NCBI RefSeq assembly: GCF_943733665.1
Contig: NZ_OX030782.1
Span: 5,436,052 to 5,500,051 of the forward strand
DNA: 64,000 bases
Direction of reading: 5' to 3'
DNA from: Aquimarina sp. Aq107
GTDB taxonomy: Bacteria > Bacteroidota > Bacteroidia > Flavobacteriales > Flavobacteriaceae
Notes under the pieces: model-generated
What the model was told of the DNA's origin: nothing
Seen by the model: the letters and a program-made list of their open reading frames with translations, nothing else
The model's database searches: none
In this document: positions 52,833-61,438 of the stretch, one piece after another
How positions within the stretch are numbered: the stretch's first letter is position 1
How the letters are laid out: every line of letters begins with the position of its first letter
Made by a program: the position numbers and the translations under genes

Positions 52833-53459
52833 ATGGCAAATTCAAAATCAAGCAAGAAGTTAATGAACATGGTATACGGTCTCGGAGCGGCTGTAGTAAT
52901 CCTTGGAGCTTTATTTAAAATTATGCACTGGCCTTTTGGAAACGAGATGCTTATCATCGGTCTTATTACAGAAGCACTTGTATTTACAGTTTCTGCATTC
53001 GAACCAGTAGATGATGAATTAGATTGGTCTCTAGTATATCCAGAATTAGCTGGTGGAAGTAAAAGAGATAAGAAAGAAGCTCAAACTCCTGAAGGTTTAT
53101 TATCTAAGAAATTAGATGATATGCTTAAAGAAGCTAGATTAGATACAAATTTAATGAATAGTCTTGGAGAAAGTATCCGTAACTTCGAAGGTGCTGCTAA
53201 AGGTATTGCACCTAGTGTAGATGCTATCCAAGGAACTAAAAAATACAGTGAAGAAATGGCTGCTGCCGCGACTCACTTAGAATCTTTGAACAGCTTGTAC
53301 AAAGTACAATTAGAATCTTCTGCAAAACAAGCTGAAGCTAATGCTGCAATTGCTGATAACGCTAAAGCGCTTGAAGAGCAAATGAAGAGCTTGTCTAGTA
53401 ACCTGTCTTCTCTTAATGGAGTGTATGGTGGTATGTTAAGTGCTATGAACAGAAACTAG
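52833..53459 (+). CDS. gldL: Gliding motility / T9SS motor protein GldL
   Basis: A 208-residue inner-membrane protein with two N-terminal helices (about residues 13-30 and 38-56), including the motor-type segment FKIMHWPFGNE. A helical, Ala-rich cytoplasmic C-terminus follows (about 110-205). GldL with GldM forms the proton-driven motor that powers the type IX system and gliding. It lies 90 bp after gldK and 42 bp before gldM. Confidence 0.97.
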   Translation: MANSKSSKKLMNMVYGLGAAVVILGALFKIMHWPFGNEMLIIGLITEALVFTVSAFEPVDDELDWSLVYPELAGGSKRDKKEAQTPEGLLSKKLDDMLKEARLDTNLMNSLGESIRNFEGAAKGIAPSVDAIQGTKKYSEEMAAAATHLESLNSLYKVQLESSAKQAEANAAIADNAKALEEQMKSLSSNLSSLNGVYGGMLSAMNRN

Positions 53460-53501
53460 TATTTAACTTAATTTAAAAAATAACTACCAAAATATAGAAA
53501 T

Positions 53502-55049
53502 ATGGCAGGAGGAAAATTATCACCAAGGCAGAAGATGATCAATCTTATGTACTTGGTATTTATAGCGATGATGGCATTAAACATGTCAAAAGAAGTATTA
53601 TCTGCATTCGGTTTAATGAATGAAAAACTTACAGCAGCTAATACTATTGCTACTGAGCGTAATTCAGCATTTATGACTGGATTAGCGGACAAAGTTTCAG
53701 AACAACCAGAGAAATATACACCACTTAAGCAAAAGGCTGATGAAATCAGTACTTATTCTAACGAATTTAATGCATATGTAGAGCAATTAAAATCTGAGTT
53801 GTTAGAAACTGCTGATGATCCTACGGATTATGAGACAATGGATAAGCCTGATGCTTTAGATACTAAATTCTTTGAAGGAGGTAAAACATCAGCAGCTGCG
53901 TCAGAATTTCTTGAAAAAATCAAAACATATAGAGAAGGAGTTGTTACAGCTATCCGTTCTGTAAAAGAAGTTGATGGTCAAGTAGCAACTGATGTTGAGA
54001 AAGCTTTTTCTACCGAAGATGTAGAAAACAGAGATAAAGTAAAAGTAGACTGGTTGAAATATAATTTTGAAGGTTTTCCTTTAGTAGCTTCTCTTACTAA
54101 GTTAACTCAGATGCAAGCAGATGTAAAAACAACAGAAAGTAAAGTATTATCTGCTTTATTAGCTGGACAGCAAGCTTCTGAACTATCATTTAGTAATTAT
54201 GAAGCGATAGTTGTTCCGGATAAGACTGCTTTCTTTAGTGGAGAGAAGTTTAAAGGACGTATTGTTCTTGGTCGTTTTGACGCTACTTTAAAACCAACCA
54301 AAGTAATGGTTAATGGTAAGGAGCAAACTGAAGTTCAAAATGGTCAGATTATGTTAGATTTCCCAGCAGGAAATGTTGGAGAAAGAAAAATAGATGGTGT
54401 ACTTGAGTTTAAAGAAGGTGATTCTATTATACCAATTAAGATTCAGAGTACTTATGCTGTAATTCCAAAACCAAATTCGGCGGTAATTTCAGCTGATAAA
54501 ATGAATGTGGTTTATAGAGGAGTTCAGAATCCTATGACAATTTCTATTCCTGGAGTTCCTGCAGTTAGTGCAAGTGCACCTGGTCTAAAGAAAAGTGGAG
54601 GAGCTGGTAAATATGTAATGAATGTTACTACAGTTAAAGCTAGAGAGGTTGCTATAAAGGTAAGTGGTAAACTTCCAAACGGAACTACTGTTAGTGATAG
54701 TAAGAAATTTAGAATTAAAGATATTCCAAGACCTGTAGGTACTGCAAGAGGTGAAGACGGAAGTATCAAAATGTCAAAAAGTGGTTTAGATAAAGCTTCT
54801 ATCGGAGCAATACTACCAGATTTCGATTTTGATATTAAGTTAGACGTAACTAGCTTTAAGTTTAAAGTAAGTGGTCAGCCTACTATTAATGTAAGAGGAC
54901 GTAGATTGGATTCAAGAGCAAAATCTGCACTTAAGAAAGCAAAAAGAGGATCTACAGTTCAGGTAATGGATATCAAAGCTCAGTTAAAAACGAATAAGGG
55001 ATATAAATTGAAAAAAATATCTCCAGTTATCATTGAGTTAACGAACTAA
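53502..55049 (+). CDS. gldM: Gliding motility / T9SS motor protein GldM
   Basis: A 515-residue protein with one transmembrane helix near the N-terminus (about 15-35; NLMYLVFIAMMALN) and a large periplasmic part of helical D1 and beta-rich D2-D4 domains. It dimerises and spans the periplasm, linking the GldL motor to the GldK/GldN ring. The start MAGGKLSPRQKM is typical of the family. Confidence 0.97.
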   Translation: MAGGKLSPRQKMINLMYLVFIAMMALNMSKEVLSAFGLMNEKLTAANTIATERNSAFMTGLADKVSEQPEKYTPLKQKADEISTYSNEFNAYVEQLKSELLETADDPTDYETMDKPDALDTKFFEGGKTSAAASEFLEKIKTYREGVVTAIRSVKEVDGQVATDVEKAFSTEDVENRDKVKVDWLKYNFEGFPLVASLTKLTQMQADVKTTESKVLSALLAGQQASELSFSNYEAIVVPDKTAFFSGEKFKGRIVLGRFDATLKPTKVMVNGKEQTEVQNGQIMLDFPAGNVGERKIDGVLEFKEGDSIIPIKIQSTYAVIPKPNSAVISADKMNVVYRGVQNPMTISIPGVPAVSASAPGLKKSGGAGKYVMNVTTVKAREVAIKVSGKLPNGTTVSDSKKFRIKDIPRPVGTARGEDGSIKMSKSGLDKASIGAILPDFDFDIKLDVTSFKFKVSGQPTINVRGRRLDSRAKSALKKAKRGSTVQVMDIKAQLKTNKGYKLKKISPVIIELTN

Positions 55050-55058
55050 AATAAACTA

Positions 55059-55955
55059 ATGATTATGAATTTGAAAAATTTGTTATTAACCGTTCTTGGC
55101 CTATTCGTGACGTTATTTTCGTTTGGTCAAGCCAATATTTTAAATGCTGATAGTCCAGAAGATATTGGAAAAAAAACAATCGAACAGATTCAAGCGGATA
55201 ATGACCTTCCGTTAGAGTATGGTTATGTTGATAAGCGTGATGTACTTTGGGCAAAAACTACTTGGGAGACGATCGATCTTGATGAGCGTATAAATTTCCC
55301 ATTATATTATCCTATAGATACGGTTAATATTGGTGCTGATAGACGTGCATTATATGATGTACTATTATCAAATGTTAAGAATGGTAAAATCCAAAAAATT
55401 TACGCAGATTCATATTTTACAGAAACACGTACATTAGGTGATCTTGATGGTACTTTGTCTAAAATAGATACGTTAGATTTAGGGTATGAGCAGTTTAATG
55501 CTGGTGAGCCTGTAGATCCTCAATATATCGAGGTAACTACAATTAGTGCTGCTGACATTTCGGAATATAAGATCAGAGGATACTGGTATTTTGATAAGCG
55601 TCAGGGAGAATTAAGATATAGGCTACTTGGTATTGCTCCAGTTGCACCGGATGTAAACTTTATTAATGATGATGAACCTGATATGGTTCCATTATTTTGG
55701 GTTTGGTATCCTGATGTAAGAGAAATACTTCATAATGCAAAGGCTTTTAATAGAAAGAATACTTCGATGCCTTTTACATATGATCACGTACTTAATGCAA
55801 GACGATTTAATTCTGTAATTTACAAGGAAGATAACATTCAAGGTGACCGAGAGGTAAATGATTATATCATTGACAATGCTTTGATGCAGTTATTAGAAAG
55901 TGAAAGAATTAAAGAAAGTATCAGAAATTTTGAAATGGATATGTGGAGTTACTAA
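55059..55955 (+). CDS. gldN: Gliding motility / T9SS ring protein GldN
   Basis: A 298-residue periplasmic protein with a signal peptide ending near FSFGQ. A conserved mid-region follows (TEVTTISAADISEYKIRGYW-like stretch at about 165-190, then YFDKRQGE and MVPLFWVWYPD). GldN (PorN) joins GldK in the outer-membrane-associated ring of the type IX system. An alternative ATG at 55065 is equally likely. It is followed by a strong terminator that closes the gldKLMN run. Confidence 0.95.
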   Translation: MIMNLKNLLLTVLGLFVTLFSFGQANILNADSPEDIGKKTIEQIQADNDLPLEYGYVDKRDVLWAKTTWETIDLDERINFPLYYPIDTVNIGADRRALYDVLLSNVKNGKIQKIYADSYFTETRTLGDLDGTLSKIDTLDLGYEQFNAGEPVDPQYIEVTTISAADISEYKIRGYWYFDKRQGELRYRLLGIAPVAPDVNFINDDEPDMVPLFWVWYPDVREILHNAKAFNRKNTSMPFTYDHVLNARRFNSVIYKEDNIQGDREVNDYIIDNALMQLLESERIKESIRNFEMDMWSY

Positions 55956-55981
55956 ACTCTAGAGTTTCTAATATAATATAT

Positions 55982-56010
55982 AAACGCCCAACTTTTGTTG
56001 GGCGTTTTGT
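55982..56010 (+). terminator. gldN terminator
   Basis: An 11-bp perfect stem (AAACGCCCAAC 55982-55992 / GTTGGGCGTTT 55997-56007) with a TTTT loop runs into TTTGTTATTTTT. The next gene begins at 56023. Confidence 0.9.
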
Positions 56011-56022
56011 TATTTTTATTCT

Positions 56023-57069
56023 ATGGTAGATTATATAGTTGTTGGATTCGGACTAGCTGGATTATCATTTGTCAATAAGTTAGAAGATAATAATAAGTCA
56101 TATTTGGTTTATGAGAATAGCTCAGAACAATCTTCTAGGGTTGCGGGAGGATTGTTTAATCCTATAATTCTTAAACGATTTACGCCAGCTTGGTTGGCTT
56201 CGGAACAACTGCAGTTAGCAATGAATGTTTACAAAAATATAGAGAGTAGATTAGATGTACCACTAATTTCTATGTTTCCAATTTTGAGACGATTTAATGA
56301 TGTTGAAGAACAAAATTTATGGTTTGAAGCTTGTGATAAACCGTTATTAAAGGGATTTCTTTCCTCTGATTTAATTAAAAACCAAAATAAGGCTTTAGAG
56401 ATACCATTTCATTTTGGAGAAGTAAAACATTCCGGAAAAATCGATGTTAATGCAATGTTACGGTTGTATTTATCTTATATAGAAGGAAAGAATTCTTTGG
56501 TTACAGAATCTTTTGAGTATGATAAACTAGTAGTCAAAGAGGATTTTATAGAATATAAAGGAGTAAAGGCTAAAAATATACTATTTTCCGAAGGGTATGG
56601 GCTGAGAAATAATCCGTTTTTTAATTATTTACCATTGCAAGGAAATAAAGGGGAGTATATTATAATTAAATCAGAAGAGCTAAAACTTAAAGAAGCAGTA
56701 AAATCATCTATATTTATTATTCCGCTAGGCGATGATTTGTATAAGGTTGGAGCTACCTATAACAATCAAGATAAGACTCCTGATATTACAGTTTCTGCTA
56801 AGGAAAGTTTAGAAAACAAGTTAAATCGTTTCTTAAAAGTAGCATATAAAGTAGTTGATCAAGTGGCAGGTATAAGACCGACAACTAGAGATAGGAGGCC
56901 TTTTATAGGGACACATCCACTATATAAAAACCTTCACATAATAAATGGTTTAGGAAGCCGCGGTATATTGATTGGGCCTTATGTGACAGAAAAATTATAT
57001 GCTAGTATAGAAAAAGGAGTTACTTTAGAGAAAGAAATTGATATTAATCGCTATTCTAAATTAAGATAA
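56023..57069 (+). CDS. FAD-dependent oxidoreductase (DAO family)
   Basis: A 348-residue flavoprotein with an N-terminal Rossmann motif VGFGLAGLS (about residues 7-15). A DAO-type C-terminal FAD contact follows, including AGIRPTTRDRRPFIG and NGLGSRGILIGPY. Members oxidise amino acids or amines such as glycine or sarcosine; the substrate here is unknown. There is no signal peptide, so it is cytoplasmic. Its 3' end overlaps the convergent DUF983 gene by 9 bp. As I recall, an oxidoreductase next to gldN is common in Flavobacteriia. Confidence 0.85.
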   Translation: MVDYIVVGFGLAGLSFVNKLEDNNKSYLVYENSSEQSSRVAGGLFNPIILKRFTPAWLASEQLQLAMNVYKNIESRLDVPLISMFPILRRFNDVEEQNLWFEACDKPLLKGFLSSDLIKNQNKALEIPFHFGEVKHSGKIDVNAMLRLYLSYIEGKNSLVTESFEYDKLVVKEDFIEYKGVKAKNILFSEGYGLRNNPFFNYLPLQGNKGEYIIIKSEELKLKEAVKSSIFIIPLGDDLYKVGATYNNQDKTPDITVSAKESLENKLNRFLKVAYKVVDQVAGIRPTTRDRRPFIGTHPLYKNLHIINGLGSRGILIGPYVTEKLYASIEKGVTLEKEIDINRYSKLR

Positions 57070-57447
57070 GTTTTTCTTTTTACCATAATGCATAAAAAGA
57101 TTAATCCAGATGTTTCTTGATAACCTAAGAATTATAGGAAAGAAGAATATTAGTGTTCCTACTATTACAAAGAAGCTATTTAACAAATTAAGTTCTAGAA
57201 ATAGGTTGCCAATCACAAACGCCGCAACTGCAAATGCGATGCCAACACCGTAGCTTACATACATAGCGCCATAAAAAAAAGAGGGCTCTATCTTGTATTT
57301 TGTATTGCAGTGACTACAACGCTCATGCATTTGAAAGATTTTTCCAAGTTTGTATGGATTATTATCCTTATACATACTTTCATTTTGACAAACTGGACAT
57401 GTCCCTGTAAAAATGCTGTAGATTTTAGTTCCTTTTAAGAAGCTCAT
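57061..57447 (-). CDS. DUF983 membrane protein
   Basis: A 128-residue protein with an N-terminal zinc-ribbon-like pair (CPVCQN near residue 18 and CSHCN near 44) and two hydrophobic helices (about 58-82 and 90-110). This matches DUF983, a small family of unknown function. It is transcribed toward the FAD oxidoreductase with a 9-bp tail overlap, and is divergent from the ABC-F gene. Confidence 0.85.
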   Translation of the reverse strand: MSFLKGTKIYSIFTGTCPVCQNESMYKDNNPYKLGKIFQMHERCSHCNTKYKIEPSFFYGAMYVSYGVGIAFAVAAFVIGNLFLELNLLNSFFVIVGTLIFFFPIILRLSRNIWINLFMHYGKKKNLS

Positions 57448-57503
57448 AGTACTTTTATTCTATTACAAAATTAATCATCTTTGCACAAAAGATTCAAAAG
57501 CTG

Positions 57504-59420
57504 ATGTTAAACATACATAACCTTTCAATTTCGTTTGGAGGAGAATATCTTTTCGAAGAAATTGCCTTTAGATTAAATGCCGGAGATAGAGTTGGACTAG
57601 TAGGGAAAAATGGTGCTGGAAAGTCCACTATGCTTAAAATTTTATCCAAAGAACAAGAACCAGATTCTGGTCAGATAGCGATGGATAAAGAAATAAAAAT
57701 TGGTTTTCTAAAGCAGGATATTGATTTTGTTTTAGGGAGAACAGTGTTGGAAGAGTCGTATGAAGCCTTCACAGAAATCAAGAAGATTGAAAGGGAAATA
57801 GATAAGATTAATACTCAACTAGCAGAACGTACTGATTATGAAAGCGAGAGTTATAACCAATTGATAACAGACCTAAGTGATTATACGCATCAATATGAAA
57901 TTCTAGGAGGATATAATTATCAAGGAGAAACCGAACGCGTGTTGCAAGGTTTAGGGTTTGTAAGGGAGGATTTTGATAAACTAACGGATACTTTTTCTGG
58001 AGGTTGGCGCATGAGAATTGAATTGGCAAAGTTGTTATTGCAAAATAATGATGTACTCCTGTTGGATGAGCCTACTAATCATTTAGATATTGAGTCTATT
58101 ATATGGTTAGAAGGTTTTCTGAAAAACTATGTAGGCGTAGTAGTTATAGTTTCTCATGATAAAATGTTTTTGGATAATGTTACTAATAGAACTATAGAAA
58201 TATCATTAGGTCGAATTTACGACTATAATAAACCGTATTCTAAGTATTTAGTGCTTCGTAAGGAAATAAGAGATCAGCAATTAGCAACACAAAAAAATCA
58301 ATCTAAACAGATTGAACAGACCGAAAAGCTTATCGAAAAATTTAGAGCGAAAGCCTCAAAAGCTTCTATGGCGCAATCGCTTATTAAGAAATTGGATAAA
58401 GTAGAACGTATTGAAGTAGACGAAGACGATAATGCAGTAATGAACATCAGTTTTCCTATAAGTGTGCAGCCAGGTAAAGTAGTTATAGAGGCAGAAAAAG
58501 TTGGTAAAAACTATGGAGAAAAGGAGATTCTAAAAGATATTAATTTATTAGTAGAACGCGGTTCTAAAACAGCTTTTGTGGGCCAGAATGGGCAAGGAAA
58601 ATCTACATTAGCTAAAATTATAATAGATGAGATATCACATGTCGGTAATCTGAAACTAGGTCATAATGTACAGATAGGATATTTTGCACAGAATCAATCA
58701 GAATATCTCGATGGTGAATTAACAATTCATGATACTATGATTAATGCTGCAAATGAAAAAACCCGAAGTAAAGTGAGGGATATGTTAGGAGCATTTTTAT
58801 TTAGAGGAGATGAAGTAGAGAAAAAGGTAAAGGTTCTTTCTGGAGGCGAGCGTAATCGATTAGCCCTTTGTAAAATGCTTTTAGAGCCTTTTAATGTGCT
58901 TGTAATGGATGAGCCCACAAACCATTTAGATATTAAATCTAAAAATATTTTGAAGGAAGCATTAAAAAGTTTTGAAGGGACTTTGATTTTAGTATCTCAT
59001 GATAGAGATTTTCTTCAGGGGTTAACCAATACTGTATATGAATTTAAGAATAAACAGATAAAAGAATATCTGGGAGATATAGATTATTATTTAGAACAAA
59101 GAAGAGTAGATGATCTTCGAGATATAGAAAAGAAAGATAAACAAGCTAAATCTATTTCTAATACGAAGGAAACTGCTAAGCAATCGTATGAGAGTCAGAA
59201 AAAGTTAAAATCATTAAATAATAAACTTAGTAATATAGAATCTAAGATCAACAAACTAGAAAAAGAAATAAAAGAAATAGACGTAGAGTTAGCTATTAAT
59301 TATGATCAAACTATTGCTCAACCTGATTTCTTTGACAAATATCAGGCGAAAAAAGAAAATTTAGCTTCATTGATGGAAACTTGGGAAACATTGCAGGAAG
59401 AAATTGATAAATTATCTTAA
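57504..59420 (+). CDS. ABC-F family ATPase
   Basis: A 638-residue cytoplasmic protein with two ATP-binding cassettes and no membrane segment. Walker A motifs are GKNGAGKST and GQNGQGKST; signature motifs are FSGGWRMR and LSGGERNR. A charged linker of about 80 residues separates the cassettes, and a C-terminal coiled coil covers about 560-638. ABC-F proteins bind the ribosome and modulate translation; some protect against antibiotics. This one resembles the housekeeping Uup/YdiF-like group; a resistance role is not indicated. Confidence 0.9.
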   Translation: MLNIHNLSISFGGEYLFEEIAFRLNAGDRVGLVGKNGAGKSTMLKILSKEQEPDSGQIAMDKEIKIGFLKQDIDFVLGRTVLEESYEAFTEIKKIEREIDKINTQLAERTDYESESYNQLITDLSDYTHQYEILGGYNYQGETERVLQGLGFVREDFDKLTDTFSGGWRMRIELAKLLLQNNDVLLLDEPTNHLDIESIIWLEGFLKNYVGVVVIVSHDKMFLDNVTNRTIEISLGRIYDYNKPYSKYLVLRKEIRDQQLATQKNQSKQIEQTEKLIEKFRAKASKASMAQSLIKKLDKVERIEVDEDDNAVMNISFPISVQPGKVVIEAEKVGKNYGEKEILKDINLLVERGSKTAFVGQNGQGKSTLAKIIIDEISHVGNLKLGHNVQIGYFAQNQSEYLDGELTIHDTMINAANEKTRSKVRDMLGAFLFRGDEVEKKVKVLSGGERNRLALCKMLLEPFNVLVMDEPTNHLDIKSKNILKEALKSFEGTLILVSHDRDFLQGLTNTVYEFKNKQIKEYLGDIDYYLEQRRVDDLRDIEKKDKQAKSISNTKETAKQSYESQKKLKSLNNKLSNIESKINKLEKEIKEIDVELAINYDQTIAQPDFFDKYQAKKENLASLMETWETLQEEIDKLS

Positions 59421-59506
59421 CTCCTATTTAAGGTGTTTAATTTATAGGATGTTTAAAAATGAAAACCTAAAATTATAATTCTGTTAGTGCAAGGTTACTT
59501 TTTTTA

Positions 59507-59530
59507 AACATACTTAAATTAACGTATGTT
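59507..59530. promoter_or_regulatory. Candidate MarR operator
   Basis: AACATAC (59507-59513) and GTATGTT (59524-59530) form a perfect dyad with a 10-bp centre, upstream of the MarR-type gene. MarR proteins bind dyads of this size. Evidence is positional only. Confidence 0.3.
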
Positions 59531-59646
59531 ACCACAATGTTAAGATAGAATGAACCTTATAATTGATTTCAATTTTTGTCGTTTGTATCAGGTACAACTG
59601 AATATTTATAGATATTTTTGTACTCGTAAATTAAAGTATACAAGGT

Positions 59647-60102
59647 ATGAATGATACAAAAGCCATTGATTTAAATGCACATGCGTTATCCTGGATAGGA
59701 AAGATCCATTATGATTTTGGGTTTCTAGTTCAGAAAGCGTTTAGCGAAAATGGATTGGATTTATCAAAAGAACAATGGAGTGTTTTGAAGCGACTAAGGG
59801 TTAATGATGGGCAATCGCAAAATGATTTAGCCTTTATTACACATCGTGATAAAACCTCTATGACTAGATTGGTAAATACAATGGAGAGTAAAGATCTTGT
59901 GGTAAGAAAGAGCGATGAGAATGATAGAAGAGTAAATAGAATTTTTCTAACAGATTATGGAAAAGAAGTAATCGAAAAAGTAACTCCTATTATGTATGAT
60001 TTGATACCAGCTGTGCAAGAAAGTTTGAGTAATGAGGAAATCGAAAATTTGATCGGTACGCTTAAGAAAATAAAAGCTAAAATCGCTGAAATAGCAGATT
60101 AA
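59647..60102 (+). CDS. MarR-family transcriptional regulator
   Basis: A 151-residue winged-helix regulator. The helix-turn-helix and wing cover about residues 45-100 (SQNDLAFITHRDKTSMTRLVNTMESKDLV and the wing RKSDENDRRVN). MarR dimers usually repress a neighbouring efflux or stress operon and release DNA on binding small phenolic or other ligands. It precedes the RND adaptor and pump genes by about 170 bp on the same strand, so it probably controls them. Confidence 0.9.
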   Translation: MNDTKAIDLNAHALSWIGKIHYDFGFLVQKAFSENGLDLSKEQWSVLKRLRVNDGQSQNDLAFITHRDKTSMTRLVNTMESKDLVVRKSDENDRRVNRIFLTDYGKEVIEKVTPIMYDLIPAVQESLSNEEIENLIGTLKKIKAKIAEIAD

Positions 60103-60269
60103 CATAAATAAATCTTAAAGAATATTAAAAAGATATCTAAAATTATTAGATGTCTTTTTTGGTTTTTAGAAGGTGGTTGTTTTTTATGAGTTCTTTAACT
60201 GCATCACACGTTTGTTGTTGATAGTTTTGTGCAGCTTTTCATGTTAGAAGTCTAAACAAATTATTGTGT

Positions 60270-61433
60270 ATGAGAAACGTAATACTTTCTATTCTTGGAT
60301 TATTACTAATTGCCGGAGCTTTATTTGGAGCTAAAACACTTATTGATAGTAAAACGAGAATAAAGCCCAAATCTGCTAAGGTTATTAAAACTGTGTTTGT
60401 AGACACAATTAAGAATGGTACTGTCCCAATTAAGATAACTGCAAATGGTAATCTGACTGCCAAAAGACGATTAGAATTATTTTCTGAAGTACAGGGAGTT
60501 TTTAAAGGAGGTGCCAAACTATTTAAAACAGGTCAACAATATCAAAAAGGACAAACATTAATAAGGATTGATGCTTCTGAGTATTACGCGTCAGTACAAT
60601 CAGCTAAGAGTAATTTATATAACTTAATTACTTCTATAATGCCGGATTTGCGTCTGGATTATCCTGATATATTTGATAAATGGCAAAATTACCTTACTAA
60701 TTTTGATATCAATAAGGTAACTCCGGAGCTACCAGAAACTACCTCTGAAAAAGAAAAATATTTTATTACTGGTAGAAATATTTACACTACATATTATAAT
60801 GTAAAAAATTTAGAACAGCGATTGTCTAAATATAGAATTTCGGCTCCGTTTTCTGGAGTTCTTACAGAAGCTTTGGTTACAGAAGGGACTTTAATTCGTC
60901 AAGGGCAAAAGCTAGGAGAATTCATAGATACTAGCGCTTATGAAATCGAAGTAGCCGTAGGAAAAGAATACTCAGATTTATTAAAAATAGGAGAATCAGT
61001 AGAACTTTCCGATCTTAATAAATCTAAATTTTATACAGGTATAGTGAGTAGGATAAACGGAAGCGTAGATCAGGCTACACAGACGATTACTACATTTATA
61101 GAGGTTAAAGATCCGTCTTTAAAAGAAGGAATGTATTTAGAAGCAAATCTAAATGCCAGAAAAGCAGAGAACGCAATAGAAATTGATCGCAATTTACTTC
61201 AGCAAGGAGATAAGATTTTTGTAGTCAGAGATAGTATTTTAGATATTATTGATGTCAAGCCAGTTTATTTTTCTGACAAAAAGGTAATCTTAACTGGAGT
61301 TCCAAACGGAGATGTAATCCTTAATAAACCTGTTCCTGGAGCGTATGCAGGAATGCTCGTAAAAATATATCAAGGCAAATCGATAAATTCTTCAGCTGCA
61401 GATAATAACGTGATTAGTACCAATTCAAAATAG
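60270..61433 (+). CDS. RND efflux periplasmic adaptor (AcrA/MexA-like)
   Basis: A 387-residue membrane-fusion protein using the ATG at 60270 (MRNVILSIL); a TTG two codons earlier is less likely. It has an N-terminal anchor (about 4-20), a lipoyl/barrel-sandwich domain (about 60-100 and 175-215; ISAPFSGVL), an intervening helical hairpin, and beta-barrel and membrane-proximal parts. It would couple the following pump to a TolC-like channel. No TolC gene is seen before the window end. The gap to the pump gene is 5 bp. Confidence 0.88.
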   Translation: MRNVILSILGLLLIAGALFGAKTLIDSKTRIKPKSAKVIKTVFVDTIKNGTVPIKITANGNLTAKRRLELFSEVQGVFKGGAKLFKTGQQYQKGQTLIRIDASEYYASVQSAKSNLYNLITSIMPDLRLDYPDIFDKWQNYLTNFDINKVTPELPETTSEKEKYFITGRNIYTTYYNVKNLEQRLSKYRISAPFSGVLTEALVTEGTLIRQGQKLGEFIDTSAYEIEVAVGKEYSDLLKIGESVELSDLNKSKFYTGIVSRINGSVDQATQTITTFIEVKDPSLKEGMYLEANLNARKAENAIEIDRNLLQQGDKIFVVRDSILDIIDVKPVYFSDKKVILTGVPNGDVILNKPVPGAYAGMLVKIYQGKSINSSAADNNVISTNSK

Positions 61434-61438
61434 TAATT

